Shown here in pieces: positions 1-9,977 of a DNA stretch of 64,000 nucleotides. The position numbers were made by a program, and so were the translations under genes. Source of the DNA: Chloroflexi bacterium 44-23 (GTDB taxonomy: Bacteria; Chloroflexota; Anaerolineae; Anaerolineales; Anaerolineaceae); contig MKUW01000028.1 of the NCBI GenBank assembly GCA_001899005.1, forward strand, positions 62,001-126,000, in the 5' to 3' direction. Within the stretch, counting starts at the first letter, position 1; every line of letters starts with the position of its first letter. The notes under the pieces are model-generated. The model was not told the origin of the DNA. It worked only from the letters and a program-made list of their open reading frames with translations, and ran no database searches.

Positions 1-166
1 GATCTACCCGGTGGGTATTAATTAAATCCATACCCCAAAAGGTAAAAAACAAAGTCACATCCAGGCCATTTCCCAATGCTGCCCAGCCCATAATAAGAGC
101 AGGGTAGGCCATATCCAGGGTGCCTTTCGAACAAATAAAAGCGATTTTTCTTGGTTCTTCACTCAT
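1..166 (-). CDS. DsrE/DsrF/DrsH-like (DsrE2-type) family protein, truncated by window edge
   Basis: Manual reverse translation gives MSEEPRKIAFICSKGTLDMAYPALIMGWAALGNGLDVTLFFTFWGMDLINTHRVD..., typical DsrE2 N-terminus with conserved Cys; ATG at 164-166. Confidence 0.8.
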   Translation of the reverse strand, partial: MSEEPRKIAFICSKGTLDMAYPALIMGWAALGNGLDVTLFFTFWGMDLINTHRVD

Positions 167-204
167 TTAAACTCTCCTGTATAACACATCAATCTGATTA
201 GTTC

Positions 205-522
205 CTAGACACAACCCTCAGGTTTTCCCAAACCTGCGATTTTCGCCACTTTTTTAGCGGGCCCTTTAGGAAAAAGAGAAAACAATTCTTTTGTAGATAC
301 CCCTGAACCACTGGTGATCGCGCGTAAAGTTGGTGATGCCCCACCGTTGCCGGCGCTTGTGCGCGCAAAATCAATTACTTTCCAATGACCATCAGTCAAC
401 AAATCAATACCTTCTTCTTTGGCCAGTTCTACAGCTATCTCTTTTGTCCATTGTGAAGCATCGGTTAAGAAACCTTCTTCATTGACTTCAACTATTTTTC
501 CTGCAATTGCACGAGTAGTCAT
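205..522 (-). CDS. TusE/DsrC family sulfur-relay protein (C-terminal GKPEGCV)
   Basis: 105 aa, DsrC fold-like sequence with penultimate Cys; next to DsrE2 and SQR genes. Confidence 0.88.
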   Translation of the reverse strand: MTTRAIAGKIVEVNEEGFLTDASQWTKEIAVELAKEEGIDLLTDGHWKVIDFARTSAGNGGASPTLRAITSGSGVSTKELFSLFPKGPAKKVAKIAGLGKPEGCV

Positions 523-594
523 TTTTTAATCTCCGTCTTTCTTTTTAATACACAAATTTGTGTTTGAATTACCTATTTCTTTTAATACTTTTGG

Positions 595-1827
595 TTATTC
601 AGTCCACTTTCCCGCCATGCTTAAAGTGGGAGATAATGGAATTTTGAATCCGCGCATCAGGATGTTCCAATACATCCATTCAAAACTTAACTTGCCCCAG
701 TGATTGAGGAAGGATTCCTGTAGAAGTGAAAAAGGGCCAATGACTGGGATTGGGAAACGCCCCGGTAAGGGTTCTTGTTCATAATTGAAGTCGAGCAGCA
801 CGCCTTTTCCATAACCTGATTCAATGAAGCAGTTGGCATGGCCATCAAATGTTTCTGTCAGATTCTTCCCTTCAGTGTAATGTTTAAAATTTTCGCTGAA
901 GAGGTCGACAGCGTAATGTGCAACCGAACCGGCCTTTGAGGTAGGCGCATTAGATGCATCTCCAAGCACAAAGATATTCTGAAATTTATCGGAAAGAAAA
1001 GTATGCGGATTAACCGGTGAATAGTTTAGATCATCGCCCAGGCCAGATTTTCCAATCACATCCGCGCCTTTATTCAGTGGGATACTGACTAATAAGTCAT
1101 AGTTTATTTCACGCTCATCATAGGAAATAATTTTTTTCGCATCCGGATCGGCCCGTTCAATGTAGAAATCAGGCTCAACAATAATGTTCTTCTTTTCCAA
1201 CAAGTCTCCGATTCTTTTCGAGGCAATTGGTTTGGTAAACGCTCCTGATAGCGGTGTTGCGTAGATCAACTCAACTCGATCGCGTATGCCCTGTTTGGTA
1301 AAATAGGCATCAGCCAGCATCAAAAATTCCATCGGGGCCACCGGGCATTTGATCGGGTTCTCGACAACATTGACAACAATTCTGCCACCTTGAAAGTCCC
1401 TAATCGCCCTTCGCAAGTCCACTGAGGTCTGCAATGTGTAAAATGAGTGAATGCTCTTTCCCCATTCGTGTTCCGCCAACCCTGGTGTCTCTTCCGGATA
1501 GATGTCTGTTCCCGTACAGATAATCAAATAATCGTAATCGAGTACCGAATTATTGGCTAATTGAACTTGATTGTTGGGAGCATCGATTAATTCAATGCTC
1601 GCTTGAACCATTTTTACAGAATCGGGAATATATTTGCTTTTCGGTTTAACCAGCCTCTTTTCGTTGGCCAGCCCAAATGGAACAAATACGTAACCCGCCT
1701 GATAATAATGGATAGGATCCTGATCCACGATAGTGATATTCCATTGGCTGCGATCCATCACTTTATTGAGGTGGTTAGCAACCATTGTACCTGCAGTTCC
1801 GGCACCTAAGATAACAATTTTTTTCAT
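595..1827 (-). CDS. NAD(P)/FAD-dependent oxidoreductase, sulfide:quinone oxidoreductase-like
   Basis: N-terminal GAGTAGTMVANHL Rossmann motif; HYYQAGYVFVPFG and C-terminal FLGDASNAPTSKAGSVAHY SQR-like segments. Confidence 0.85.
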   Translation of the reverse strand: MKKIVILGAGTAGTMVANHLNKVMDRSQWNITIVDQDPIHYYQAGYVFVPFGLANEKRLVKPKSKYIPDSVKMVQASIELIDAPNNQVQLANNSVLDYDYLIICTGTDIYPEETPGLAEHEWGKSIHSFYTLQTSVDLRRAIRDFQGGRIVVNVVENPIKCPVAPMEFLMLADAYFTKQGIRDRVELIYATPLSGAFTKPIASKRIGDLLEKKNIIVEPDFYIERADPDAKKIISYDEREINYDLLVSIPLNKGADVIGKSGLGDDLNYSPVNPHTFLSDKFQNIFVLGDASNAPTSKAGSVAHYAVDLFSENFKHYTEGKNLTETFDGHANCFIESGYGKGVLLDFNYEQEPLPGRFPIPVIGPFSLLQESFLNHWGKLSFEWMYWNILMRGFKIPLSPTLSMAGKWTE

Positions 1828-1838
1828 TAACTTTCTCC

Positions 1839-2612
1839 CTAAATATTTTGGGTTAAACTTGCAATTTGTTGTAAGCGGTCCATAAAAACGCTGCGTTCGG
1901 TAAGAATGCTTTCAATTGCCTGCGCTGCAGCGCTAGGTTGATCGCTCAGATTTTCCCTTTGCTCCTTGCTCAGAACAGGAACTTGCTGCAAAGCTATCTG
2001 TAACTCACTTTGATCCAAATGATGAGCCTCTGCCAGAATTTGGCTTTGCTTTTCAAGTTCTTCGGGAAGCGGACTCTCAAAGAAGAATGGACCTGATATA
2101 AACAAGCCCTGCATGCGCTTCTGTGAAAAGATTGGTGCACCGACATAACTCAACCCGGCACGGCAGACGAAATTCGTTTTACCAGCTTTTGAACTCTCAA
2201 TAAAATCTTTCCAAGATTCGCTGCAAGCTGATTTTCCACTTGAAGATAGCTGGATCAATTTGCAGAAAGCTGCATCACGGCTTTTCCTGGTGACCAATTC
2301 ACCATTTTGATCAATCACAAAAGCGTTGAAATGCGTTACAGATGAATACAAATTTTGAATGGTTTGGACACAATGTGTCGGAAAAACCGATTCGGATTCG
2401 ACTTCTTCAGGAAGAGAAACACCGCTTAGCAATCGCTCGATTTCACTTTCTGTAAAACGCCATTGGTTACCGATTTTTATCCCTTTTAAGCGGCCATCCT
2501 GGACCATCCGGTAAACAGTAATCCGGTCGATTTTGAATAAATCTTGAACTTGTTTGCTTGTTAGGAAATTTTGCATTGATCTCACATTGTCTCTTTTGTT
2601 ATAACTTGTCAT
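1839..2612 (-). CDS. Excisionase-type HTH + PocR sensory domain transcriptional regulator
   Basis: N-terminal FLTSKQVQDLFKIDRITVYRMVQDGRLKGIKIGNQWRF (HTH_17/MerR-like); PocR-like CKLIQLSSSGKSACSESWKDF...CRAGLSYVGAPIF; start may be internal (MQNFLTSKQ). Confidence 0.8.
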   Translation of the reverse strand: MTSYNKRDNVRSMQNFLTSKQVQDLFKIDRITVYRMVQDGRLKGIKIGNQWRFTESEIERLLSGVSLPEEVESESVFPTHCVQTIQNLYSSVTHFNAFVIDQNGELVTRKSRDAAFCKLIQLSSSGKSACSESWKDFIESSKAGKTNFVCRAGLSYVGAPIFSQKRMQGLFISGPFFFESPLPEELEKQSQILAEAHHLDQSELQIALQQVPVLSKEQRENLSDQPSAAAQAIESILTERSVFMDRLQQIASLTQNI

Positions 2613-2863
2613 ATAAAGTTATATTACCTTATTGTGCTTAATTTCACTAGTGATGTTTGTCACAATCTTGTAATGCGCTGGATATTTAAATCCAGGTATG
2701 ATAGAAAATTTCTTAACCCCCCGATCTATTTATCGATGCTGGATTCATTTAAAGGAATTTTGCATTCAAAACCAACTTAAACGAAAACTCCTTGCCGAGT
2801 GCACTTAAATCCGACAGCCAAATCGTTCAACCATTCATTGCAGATTTACAAACCAGGAATCAA

Positions 2864-4387
2864 TTATTCCTGGCCATCGTCTTTTCCGATGAAAGTCCGC
2901 AAGTCATCAGCAACTTGTTTCAATGATTCTAGTTGAACATACATCATATGTCCGGAAGGATAATACTTCATTTCAACTTGTGATTTCTGCTCCGCAGGGA
3001 TATCGAGATGATTGAATGTGTATTCGGTGGCAAAAAATGGCGTGGCCAGATCAAAATATCCATTACAAACAATCACTCTTAAAGCCGGGTTTGCCTGAAA
3101 AGCTTTGCGCAAGTTCTCGGCTGTGTTGACATATTGGTTTTCAAAGATGTCATATTTCCAAGACTCGTACAAACTGGTCAATATTTCATAGCGGGTATCG
3201 ACTTCGTAATTTAGATTCCGACGGACATAATCATTCATAGTGGCTGAAAATGGCCCAAGAATAGCTGCATAGGAGGGGTCAATTTCGTTATATTCACCAA
3301 CGGAATCGCGATCATTGCCAAGATAGCGACTGTCAAGACGCCCCACTGTCTTTCCTTCTTCTCTCAGAAGTTCCTTTACAAAGCGATGAATGTTAATGCG
3401 CAAGTTGCTGCGTTCCACATAATCAGTTGATAATCCACAAAATTCAGCCAGTTTGGCGGCAATTCGATTGCGATCAACTGTAGGAAGCTGGTCGCCTTGC
3501 ATTAATGCCAGGCAGTATTCCTCTTGTGCAAATTCTCTGGCCTGTTTAATTGTTGAGATAAGATCTTTTTGTAGGATGGGTTTTAGTTTCTTGTGGTACC
3601 AGGCAGTGGCGGTAAAGCTCGGTAGAAACAGAATGTGGGGCAGGTCATTACCTGGATTAAATTCAGCTGTTATGAAATTCAAAATGGATGAAATCAACAT
3701 GATCCCATTTAGGTACATACCGTATTCCATCTGCAAATACTCGGCCAGCCCGGCGGCCCGGGTAGTGCCATAACTTTCTCCAATAAGGTATTTTGCTGAA
3801 TTCCACCTTTTATTACGGGTTAGCCAAACACGAATAAACTCTCCTACCGATTCAATATCTTTTTTAACATTGTGAAATTGTTCAGGCTTTTCTTTGGGTA
3901 CGGCCCGGCTATAGCCGGTGCTTACCGGATCAATAAAGACCAGGTCACTATGAGTCAAAAGACTGAATTCATTTTCAATTAATTGATACGGTGGCGGAAG
4001 GGGCATGCCATCCTCAGCCAATACAACCCTGCGTGGTCCGAGCAAACCAAGGTGCATCCAGACTGATGATGAACCCGGCCCGCCATTGAATGAGAAAGTT
4101 ACCGGGCGGTTTCTTTGCTTTTCAGATAATTCAGGCTGATCCAGGATATAGGCGATGTAAAAGAGTGCTGCTTTTTGTTTCTCTCCTGATTCGATATCTT
4201 CTTCTTTTATAATAATTGTGCCGGTATGTGCACTGTATTCCAATATGTTTTCCCCGACCTGCATTGTATGATGTGTGACTACTATCGTCTCTTGAATATT
4301 CTTTAAGCCTGCTTCTGATTGCTCTTTGTTCCCTTCGGATTCCACGATTTCCTCCTTCATGTATGTAAACATGATTAATAATGTCAT
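2864..4387 (-). CDS. Peptidase S10 (serine carboxypeptidase) family protein
   Basis: FNGGPGSSSVWMHLGLLGP, GESYGTTRAAGLAEYLQ, CNGYFDLATPF and YPSGHMMYV give the Ser/Asp/His triad; no obvious signal peptide; true start may be internal. Confidence 0.88.
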   Translation of the reverse strand: MTLLIMFTYMKEEIVESEGNKEQSEAGLKNIQETIVVTHHTMQVGENILEYSAHTGTIIIKEEDIESGEKQKAALFYIAYILDQPELSEKQRNRPVTFSFNGGPGSSSVWMHLGLLGPRRVVLAEDGMPLPPPYQLIENEFSLLTHSDLVFIDPVSTGYSRAVPKEKPEQFHNVKKDIESVGEFIRVWLTRNKRWNSAKYLIGESYGTTRAAGLAEYLQMEYGMYLNGIMLISSILNFITAEFNPGNDLPHILFLPSFTATAWYHKKLKPILQKDLISTIKQAREFAQEEYCLALMQGDQLPTVDRNRIAAKLAEFCGLSTDYVERSNLRINIHRFVKELLREEGKTVGRLDSRYLGNDRDSVGEYNEIDPSYAAILGPFSATMNDYVRRNLNYEVDTRYEILTSLYESWKYDIFENQYVNTAENLRKAFQANPALRVIVCNGYFDLATPFFATEYTFNHLDIPAEQKSQVEMKYYPSGHMMYVQLESLKQVADDLRTFIGKDDGQE

Positions 4388-4492
4388 TGATTACAAGCGA
4401 ACCAAATCTTAAATAATAATTTAAGTATAGTGATTAATTGAAAATATTCCCCCCCTGAACCCTGGAGACAATTCACTTAAAGCATAAACTTC

Positions 4493-4582
4493 GCATCTTT
4501 TCAATAAAATGGCTTGGGGCGTTTTATTAGGCGGGAGATCGCCCACCAAATAACACGTTGCCCCTGATTTTTGAAATTTTAC
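4493..4582. repeat. Dispersed inverted repeat family, degenerate long form (copy A)
   Basis: GCATCTTTTCAATAAAATGGCTTGGGGCGTTTTATTAGGCGGGAGATCGCCC...TTGCCCCTGATTTTTGAAATTTTAC. Confidence 0.7.
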
Positions 4583-4731
4583 TGAACTTTTTTGAAAAAC
4601 CGTAACTTTTCCGTTTTTTTATGGTATATATTTATAGGTAAATTTTCACTTTTTCTTTTCAATCAATTTCCCAAATGTCTTCCATAATCACAAAAACATT
4701 TTGGAAAAATCCACTATAAGGAGAGTGAACC

Positions 4732-6000
4732 TTGGGTGCTGTCTTACAAAACGTCAAAAGTAATATCAAAATTAAAGCCCGCAGCCGCAACTATATGATT
4801 TATATGATCATTTTTATGGGCATGGTAGCCGTAATGGATCAATACCTTTCAACGATTAAAACAACGGCACTTCCATATATTCTAGAAGAATATGCGATCG
4901 ATGCTTCCCGATTCTCCTATCTTGAAGCAGTTTTTCTTTCGTTTACCTTTCTCATCTTTCTCTTAAATGGATTGAATGACATCATTGGCCGGCGTTATTC
5001 AATTTTAATATTAATTGTAATTATGGGGGCAGCCTCCTTTGGAATCTTATACTTTACCCCCAACTTGAACTTGTTCATGGTTTTTTACACACTGGCAATC
5101 TTTGCAACAGTCTCCAATATGTGGACAATCCCGGTTAGTGAAGAATCTCCGGCTTTAAAACGAGGAAAGTATATTGCGGTTGTGTACATCATTGGCTTGA
5201 TCCCTTTACAGGCTCTTTTTCCACCTTTAATCATTAACACCCTGGGGTTGAGCTGGAAGTGGATGTACGGCATTATGTTTATCTTCATGATTCCTCTGCT
5301 GGTAATGTGGATTTTCATGAAAGAAACCAGCCGCTTTGAGATTATTCGAAAAGAACGCCAGGAAGGAATCCGAAAAACACATATGTTCGGGATTGGTGTG
5401 ATAAATCGGCAAGATATTCGCTATATTGCCATTTCATCCTCCATTTGGTTAGCCTGGTTGGTGTATCAGTTCTTCTACTTTTGGGCGGGTTATTATTTTA
5501 TGACGATCAGGGGTTTTTCGCTCTCCCAATGGTCACTTGTTTTGTTGGCTTCTTTACTATTGGCAATGATCGGTGGTTACCTGAGCGGTTGGATCATGGA
5601 TAAGATCGGGCGAAAACCGGCGCTGATTCTTGGCTGTATTGGTCTGGCGTTGGTTCTGGTTTTGATGGGCTTCGGCCAGGGCTTCTTACTGCCCGTCGCG
5701 GCGGCATTAACCGGATTCTTTACTTCATTTACCTATACCTGGATCGTAGTTTATGTACCGGAGGTTTTCCCAACGGAACGCCGGGGAGCCTGTATGGGCT
5801 GGACAACCACTATCGCACGTGTATCCTATGTAATCGGCCCTTTGTTAACTGGATTTCTGCTTAGCCTCTTCCCCACAATGGAATGGTTCTGGGTCGTTGG
5901 CGGGGTGGTAATTCTTATCCCTATTGCGATTGTAATGCTTTTCAATCCTTCAGAAACGAAAAAGCTGGAATTAGAAGAGATTGAAACCGGCCGCGCTTAA
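4732..6000 (+). CDS. MFS transporter (sugar-porter like)
   Basis: 12-TM pattern, internal GGYLSGWIMDKIGRKPALILG motif; TTG start preceded by AAGGAGAG. Confidence 0.85.
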   Translation: MGAVLQNVKSNIKIKARSRNYMIYMIIFMGMVAVMDQYLSTIKTTALPYILEEYAIDASRFSYLEAVFLSFTFLIFLLNGLNDIIGRRYSILILIVIMGAASFGILYFTPNLNLFMVFYTLAIFATVSNMWTIPVSEESPALKRGKYIAVVYIIGLIPLQALFPPLIINTLGLSWKWMYGIMFIFMIPLLVMWIFMKETSRFEIIRKERQEGIRKTHMFGIGVINRQDIRYIAISSSIWLAWLVYQFFYFWAGYYFMTIRGFSLSQWSLVLLASLLLAMIGGYLSGWIMDKIGRKPALILGCIGLALVLVLMGFGQGFLLPVAAALTGFFTSFTYTWIVVYVPEVFPTERRGACMGWTTTIARVSYVIGPLLTGFLLSLFPTMEWFWVVGGVVILIPIAIVMLFNPSETKKLELEEIETGRA

Positions 6001-6011
6001 GTAAGACTTTT

Positions 6012-8093
6012 TCAGACATGCATATTAATTTTGAAAGATTGTAATCCAAATTTAACGATCAATTCTTCACCTCCCGCCGAAACTTGATCCTCATTCTGGC
6101 CAATGTAAGTCCAAAATCGGATATTTTCGCTATTAGATTCGAGCGCAATTGAGAGCGCGGCTTCTTTGTCGCCATAATATTGCGAGCGCCATCCACGGGT
6201 TGATTGTGGATCAGCTCTGACTATTGAGAATAGTACCTGTGACGATGAGGATCCACATAACAATTGCAGACGGTGAGGACCACAATCAAATTGAAGCCCA
6301 CTACAATCTTCCATTTGCCGGTATGAACAATCAGCCAGTAACCAATGCAGGCGATAATGGTGAGATTTGCGAGCCAATAACCTGTCCAGGATCAACCAGC
6401 GGTCGCCCGGGATTTCTACAATACTTCGTTGGTGTATGGGTGCATCATCCAGCATGTGAAACGCTGAAAGTTCAAACCTGGAGATACGTAACCCATCACG
6501 AATAAAATTTTCTTGTAACCTGCCCTGCGACCAGCCAACCCAGGTGATTCGGCTGGCTTGCCTCATCTGATCCTGCCGATCTACCGTAACCGTATTGTGC
6601 ACTTCAGTATGTGCCAGTCCGTTATTCCAAATTCCACCTCCATTGTAAAGGTAGGTGCCGGCATCAATCAAGACGTTTTTATCGTGCCACCACAAATCGA
6701 AATGCAATTGATCCGCATGTGACGGCCGTGAAAGATATCGAGCACAGCGCAAGAAGGCCTTACTGTGTTGATTCTCGAATACATACAAACCACCATCTGC
6801 GAATGTATCGGTCAAGGGAGGAAGCGCTTTCAACCCGGGAGCATGCAAGGCATTTTCTCCGAAAAGCCAGAATAAATCCTCATCCCATGCTCCGCTTGAA
6901 AAATAACGCCGTTTTTTAAGCAAATAATAGCCAGTTTGAATCAAGGGCCGGTAATCCTCAAAAGACGCCTGGTTCGTCGATAAAATCAAAGCGCCATCAT
7001 TGGAACCAATTTGCGGTGCTTTGCCGTTGATTGGGTCAGTAATCGCAACAACAAAACCGACCGCACGTTCAATCGACGAGATAAGATCCAGTGAAAATGG
7101 TTTGTTTTGAATCTCAGCGAGTTGTATTGCCAGGAAATACAACTGCATGGCAAAGCGCTGGTAATTAATCGAATACATCCTGTATTGGCCGTCTGCCAGG
7201 AATTGGGCCTGTGCTTCCTGTTCAAGAATTGCCCTGCCAATTTGTTCATATTTCTTTGATTCTCTTATTTCAGGAAAAAGGCTGCCCGCTAACCATAAAC
7301 CAAAACCTTCGCTAATGGTGTGATTGCTGTGAGTTGAAATCGCAAAATCAATATTCTGTTTGATACGGCGAGCATGGGCAGCAACAAACAAAGTAAAACG
7401 GCTGATCTGCTCGGGAGTAGTCACATCTGCATTAATAAAGGCATAGTATCCAAAACAGGCTGCCAATAAACGCAGTGCAGCTTCCTGTCCATCTTTCCAG
7501 TTTGGCCCAAAACCTGGTGGATTCTTATCCATCCAGTCCTCAAGCGAAGTCCAGAAGGCTTGCGCATAATCTTCGTTATGATGAATGGCATACGCCCTTA
7601 CCAGGGTATATACGAAGGAAAAACGACTTGCTTCCCAAACAAACTTAATATCCGAGGTTCCATAATCAGGAATCTGGGACCAATGTACTTTATTTGCATA
7701 TTTTAGCCCGCTAATAGGGTCTCTCAGCCAATCAGGAGGAAAACCGACTTGATGATATGCATGATTAAAAAAGCGCAATTTCCCTGCCAACAATTGCCGT
7801 GCTTCTTCCTCAATCTGCGCCAGATCAAATCTACAGTCATCCGGATATGCAGGCGCTGTCTGAAAGAAAAAAGGTGGCAGGTTTTCCTTTCGCCATTGGC
7901 AATAAGACAAACTGTCATCAGGCACACCTTCAACCAGGCAATCGGCCAATGAATAACGTTTCCAGCTATATGCCGGAACTTGAATACGAATCAAGCCACT
8001 GCGTATTCTTAACCAATATTTAACTCTGAACCACATCCAATTTGCGCCGAATACCTGATAGAGCTCTTGCAGCCGTTTAATCTTTGTGCCCAT
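6012..8093 (-). CDS. Heparinase II/III family protein
   Basis: Alpha-toroid domain then SHADQLHFDLWWHDKNVLIDAGTYLYN heparinase II/III motif. Confidence 0.9.
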   Translation of the reverse strand: MGTKIKRLQELYQVFGANWMWFRVKYWLRIRSGLIRIQVPAYSWKRYSLADCLVEGVPDDSLSYCQWRKENLPPFFFQTAPAYPDDCRFDLAQIEEEARQLLAGKLRFFNHAYHQVGFPPDWLRDPISGLKYANKVHWSQIPDYGTSDIKFVWEASRFSFVYTLVRAYAIHHNEDYAQAFWTSLEDWMDKNPPGFGPNWKDGQEAALRLLAACFGYYAFINADVTTPEQISRFTLFVAAHARRIKQNIDFAISTHSNHTISEGFGLWLAGSLFPEIRESKKYEQIGRAILEQEAQAQFLADGQYRMYSINYQRFAMQLYFLAIQLAEIQNKPFSLDLISSIERAVGFVVAITDPINGKAPQIGSNDGALILSTNQASFEDYRPLIQTGYYLLKKRRYFSSGAWDEDLFWLFGENALHAPGLKALPPLTDTFADGGLYVFENQHSKAFLRCARYLSRPSHADQLHFDLWWHDKNVLIDAGTYLYNGGGIWNNGLAHTEVHNTVTVDRQDQMRQASRITWVGWSQGRLQENFIRDGLRISRFELSAFHMLDDAPIHQRSIVEIPGDRWLILDRLLARKSHHYRLHWLLADCSYRQMEDCSGLQFDCGPHRLQLLCGSSSSQVLFSIVRADPQSTRGWRSQYYGDKEAALSIALESNSENIRFWTYIGQNEDQVSAGGEELIVKFGLQSFKINMHV

Positions 8094-9108
8094 GTTCCCA
8101 TTTTCCAGTCAGCAATAGCAACCCAATCCACAACAATGGCAAACCAATAACAATTAAAGCCGGGAATATGGTTAATTTTTGAAACCAACCCCATAACAAG
8201 ATTACAGCCAGCAGAACAAAACCATAATAAATGAGATTAACATGCACAGATTTTACACCACCAATCAGCCAGCGTTGATAAAGATGGGAACGATGGGCTG
8301 CCAATACGTTTTCATGCTTGAGTGCCCGGCGTGCGAAAGTCACTCCAGTATCCAGAATAATCGCCCATAACAAGACCACCCCCACCAGAACAGGAACTCC
8401 GCCGTCTGGCAAAGAAAGCAGCGGTAAAACCGCAAAACTGTATCCTAAAAAGGTACTGCCGACATCGCCCATGAAAATCGATGCAGGCGACCAGTTGTGC
8501 GGCAGAAAGCCAAGCGTGGATGCTGCAATTGCAATTCCAATCCAAAACGCCAGTTGATTGGGAAGCGCTCCGCCGTTGCTGGATATCCATATCCAACCGG
8601 CAGCAATCAGTAGTGCCTGGCCGCCGGCAAATCCATCCATTCCATCCATAAAGTTATAGGCGTTGGTCAAACCGACAATCCAAAAAATTGTTAACGGTAT
8701 CCCGACCCATCCAACTTTCACTTCGCCAATCAAAGGAATTGTTAAAAAATGAAAATAATCAAAAAATATGATCGTTAGAATGGCGATGATAATCTGCACC
8801 AGAAAGCGGATTTTCGGAGAGAGTGAATGCACATCGTCCTGCCAGCCTAACCAGGCAACGATACCACCCATCATAATGAAAACAGAACATTGCAACCAGT
8901 TTTTATTGATAAAGGCATATACCAGGACGACCAGTAAAGTCAACACGACAATCGCCAGGCCACCACCGCGCGGTGTGGGCACAGAATGTGAACTGCGATC
9001 ATTGGGAACATCGAATATTTGACTGCGCTGCAACCAAAATATGAGCCAGCGAACCAGAAGGAAGGAAACAGTAGTCAGCAGTAAGAAAACCAATGGGATT
9101 ATCATCAA
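8077..9108 (-). CDS. Glycosyltransferase family 4 membrane protein (MraY/WecA-like)
   Basis: NDRSSHSVPTPRGGGLAI, NAYNFMDGMDG, FMGDVGSTFLGY motifs; overlaps the downstream gene. Confidence 0.92.
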   Translation of the reverse strand: MMIIPLVFLLLTTVSFLLVRWLIFWLQRSQIFDVPNDRSSHSVPTPRGGGLAIVVLTLLVVLVYAFINKNWLQCSVFIMMGGIVAWLGWQDDVHSLSPKIRFLVQIIIAILTIIFFDYFHFLTIPLIGEVKVGWVGIPLTIFWIVGLTNAYNFMDGMDGFAGGQALLIAAGWIWISSNGGALPNQLAFWIGIAIAASTLGFLPHNWSPASIFMGDVGSTFLGYSFAVLPLLSLPDGGVPVLVGVVLLWAIILDTGVTFARRALKHENVLAAHRSHLYQRWLIGGVKSVHVNLIYYGFVLLAVILLWGWFQKLTIFPALIVIGLPLLWIGLLLLTGKWEHGHKD

Positions 9109-9977
9109 ATCTTTAATCTCATTTGCTGCAATTCCAGGGCAATTCCATCTATAAAACTGTGTGCTTGATAATGGAAATCCTGCTGGGCATTTTGAATATC
9201 AAAATCTTTATTTTCATTTAATCTTAACACTTGTTCAGCTTTAATCGGCAGACGAAGGCCAGTTTTCTCCATCAAAGAGAGCAGCCTGACCGTTGCTCCC
9301 GCAGGAAAATGGATTTTTCGTATTCGCTTTCCAAGCAGACGTGCAATATGATCGATCATTTGATTATAAGTTAAAGGCTCGAGTCCCGCGATATTATAGC
9401 TTTTCCCAAATGTTAACTCGCAGCCAAGAACGTCTTTAATGGCAGTTGCTACATCATCGACATATACAGGCTGTTGAAGGAAATTGCCGTTGCCAAGAAC
9501 TGGAATCAAAGGCCATTTTTGAATCATTTGTATTAAGCGGCTAATATTACGGTCCCGCTGACTGCCATAGATCATTGTTGGACGTAAAATGGTGAAATTA
9601 AGACCACTGGCATTTATCAATCCTTCAGCCTCAATTCGGGTGCTCTTGCTTTTGGCATTCAAACTGGTGAAAATTGCGGTCGTACTGATAAAAATTGCAC
9701 GTTTTAAAGTTGCTTCTTGTGCTGCTCTTATGATATTGGCAGCATGCCCAAAGCCTAAAGATGCCATATTCACAAGGCCATCGCACCCTTGCATTGCCTC
9801 TGACAACATTTCTCTATCCGCCAAATCTCCCAGTACCCATTCCAGCTCGAAATCACCTAATAACGAACGATCACTCTCTTTCCGATAAAGACACTTGAGC
9901 GCATGGCCAGCATTAATCAGCTGCGGAATTGTATACGAACCTGTAAACCCGGTCGCTCCGGTAACAAATAATTTCAA
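9105..9977 (-). CDS. NAD-dependent epimerase/dehydratase (SDR)
   Basis: FVTGATGFTGSYTIPQL N-terminus, extended SDR pattern; 4-bp overlaps on both sides. Confidence 0.9.
   Translation of the reverse strand: MKLFVTGATGFTGSYTIPQLINAGHALKCLYRKESDRSLLGDFELEWVLGDLADREMLSEAMQGCDGLVNMASLGFGHAANIIRAAQEATLKRAIFISTTAIFTSLNAKSKSTRIEAEGLINASGLNFTILRPTMIYGSQRDRNISRLIQMIQKWPLIPVLGNGNFLQQPVYVDDVATAIKDVLGCELTFGKSYNIAGLEPLTYNQMIDHIARLLGKRIRKIHFPAGATVRLLSLMEKTGLRLPIKAEQVLRLNENKDFDIQNAQQDFHYQAHSFIDGIALELQQMRLKI

Noticed and set aside
1603-1809. 68-aa plus-strand ORF antisense to the SQR-like gene (and many similar short antisense ORFs in the track)
   Set aside because: Entirely inside a well-supported gene on the other strand, no recognisable domain
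6611-6919. 102-aa antisense ORF in the heparinase gene
   Set aside because: No domain, no RBS seen, embedded in a clear gene
9589-9888. 99-aa antisense ORF in the epimerase gene
   Set aside because: Shadow ORF of a confident SDR gene
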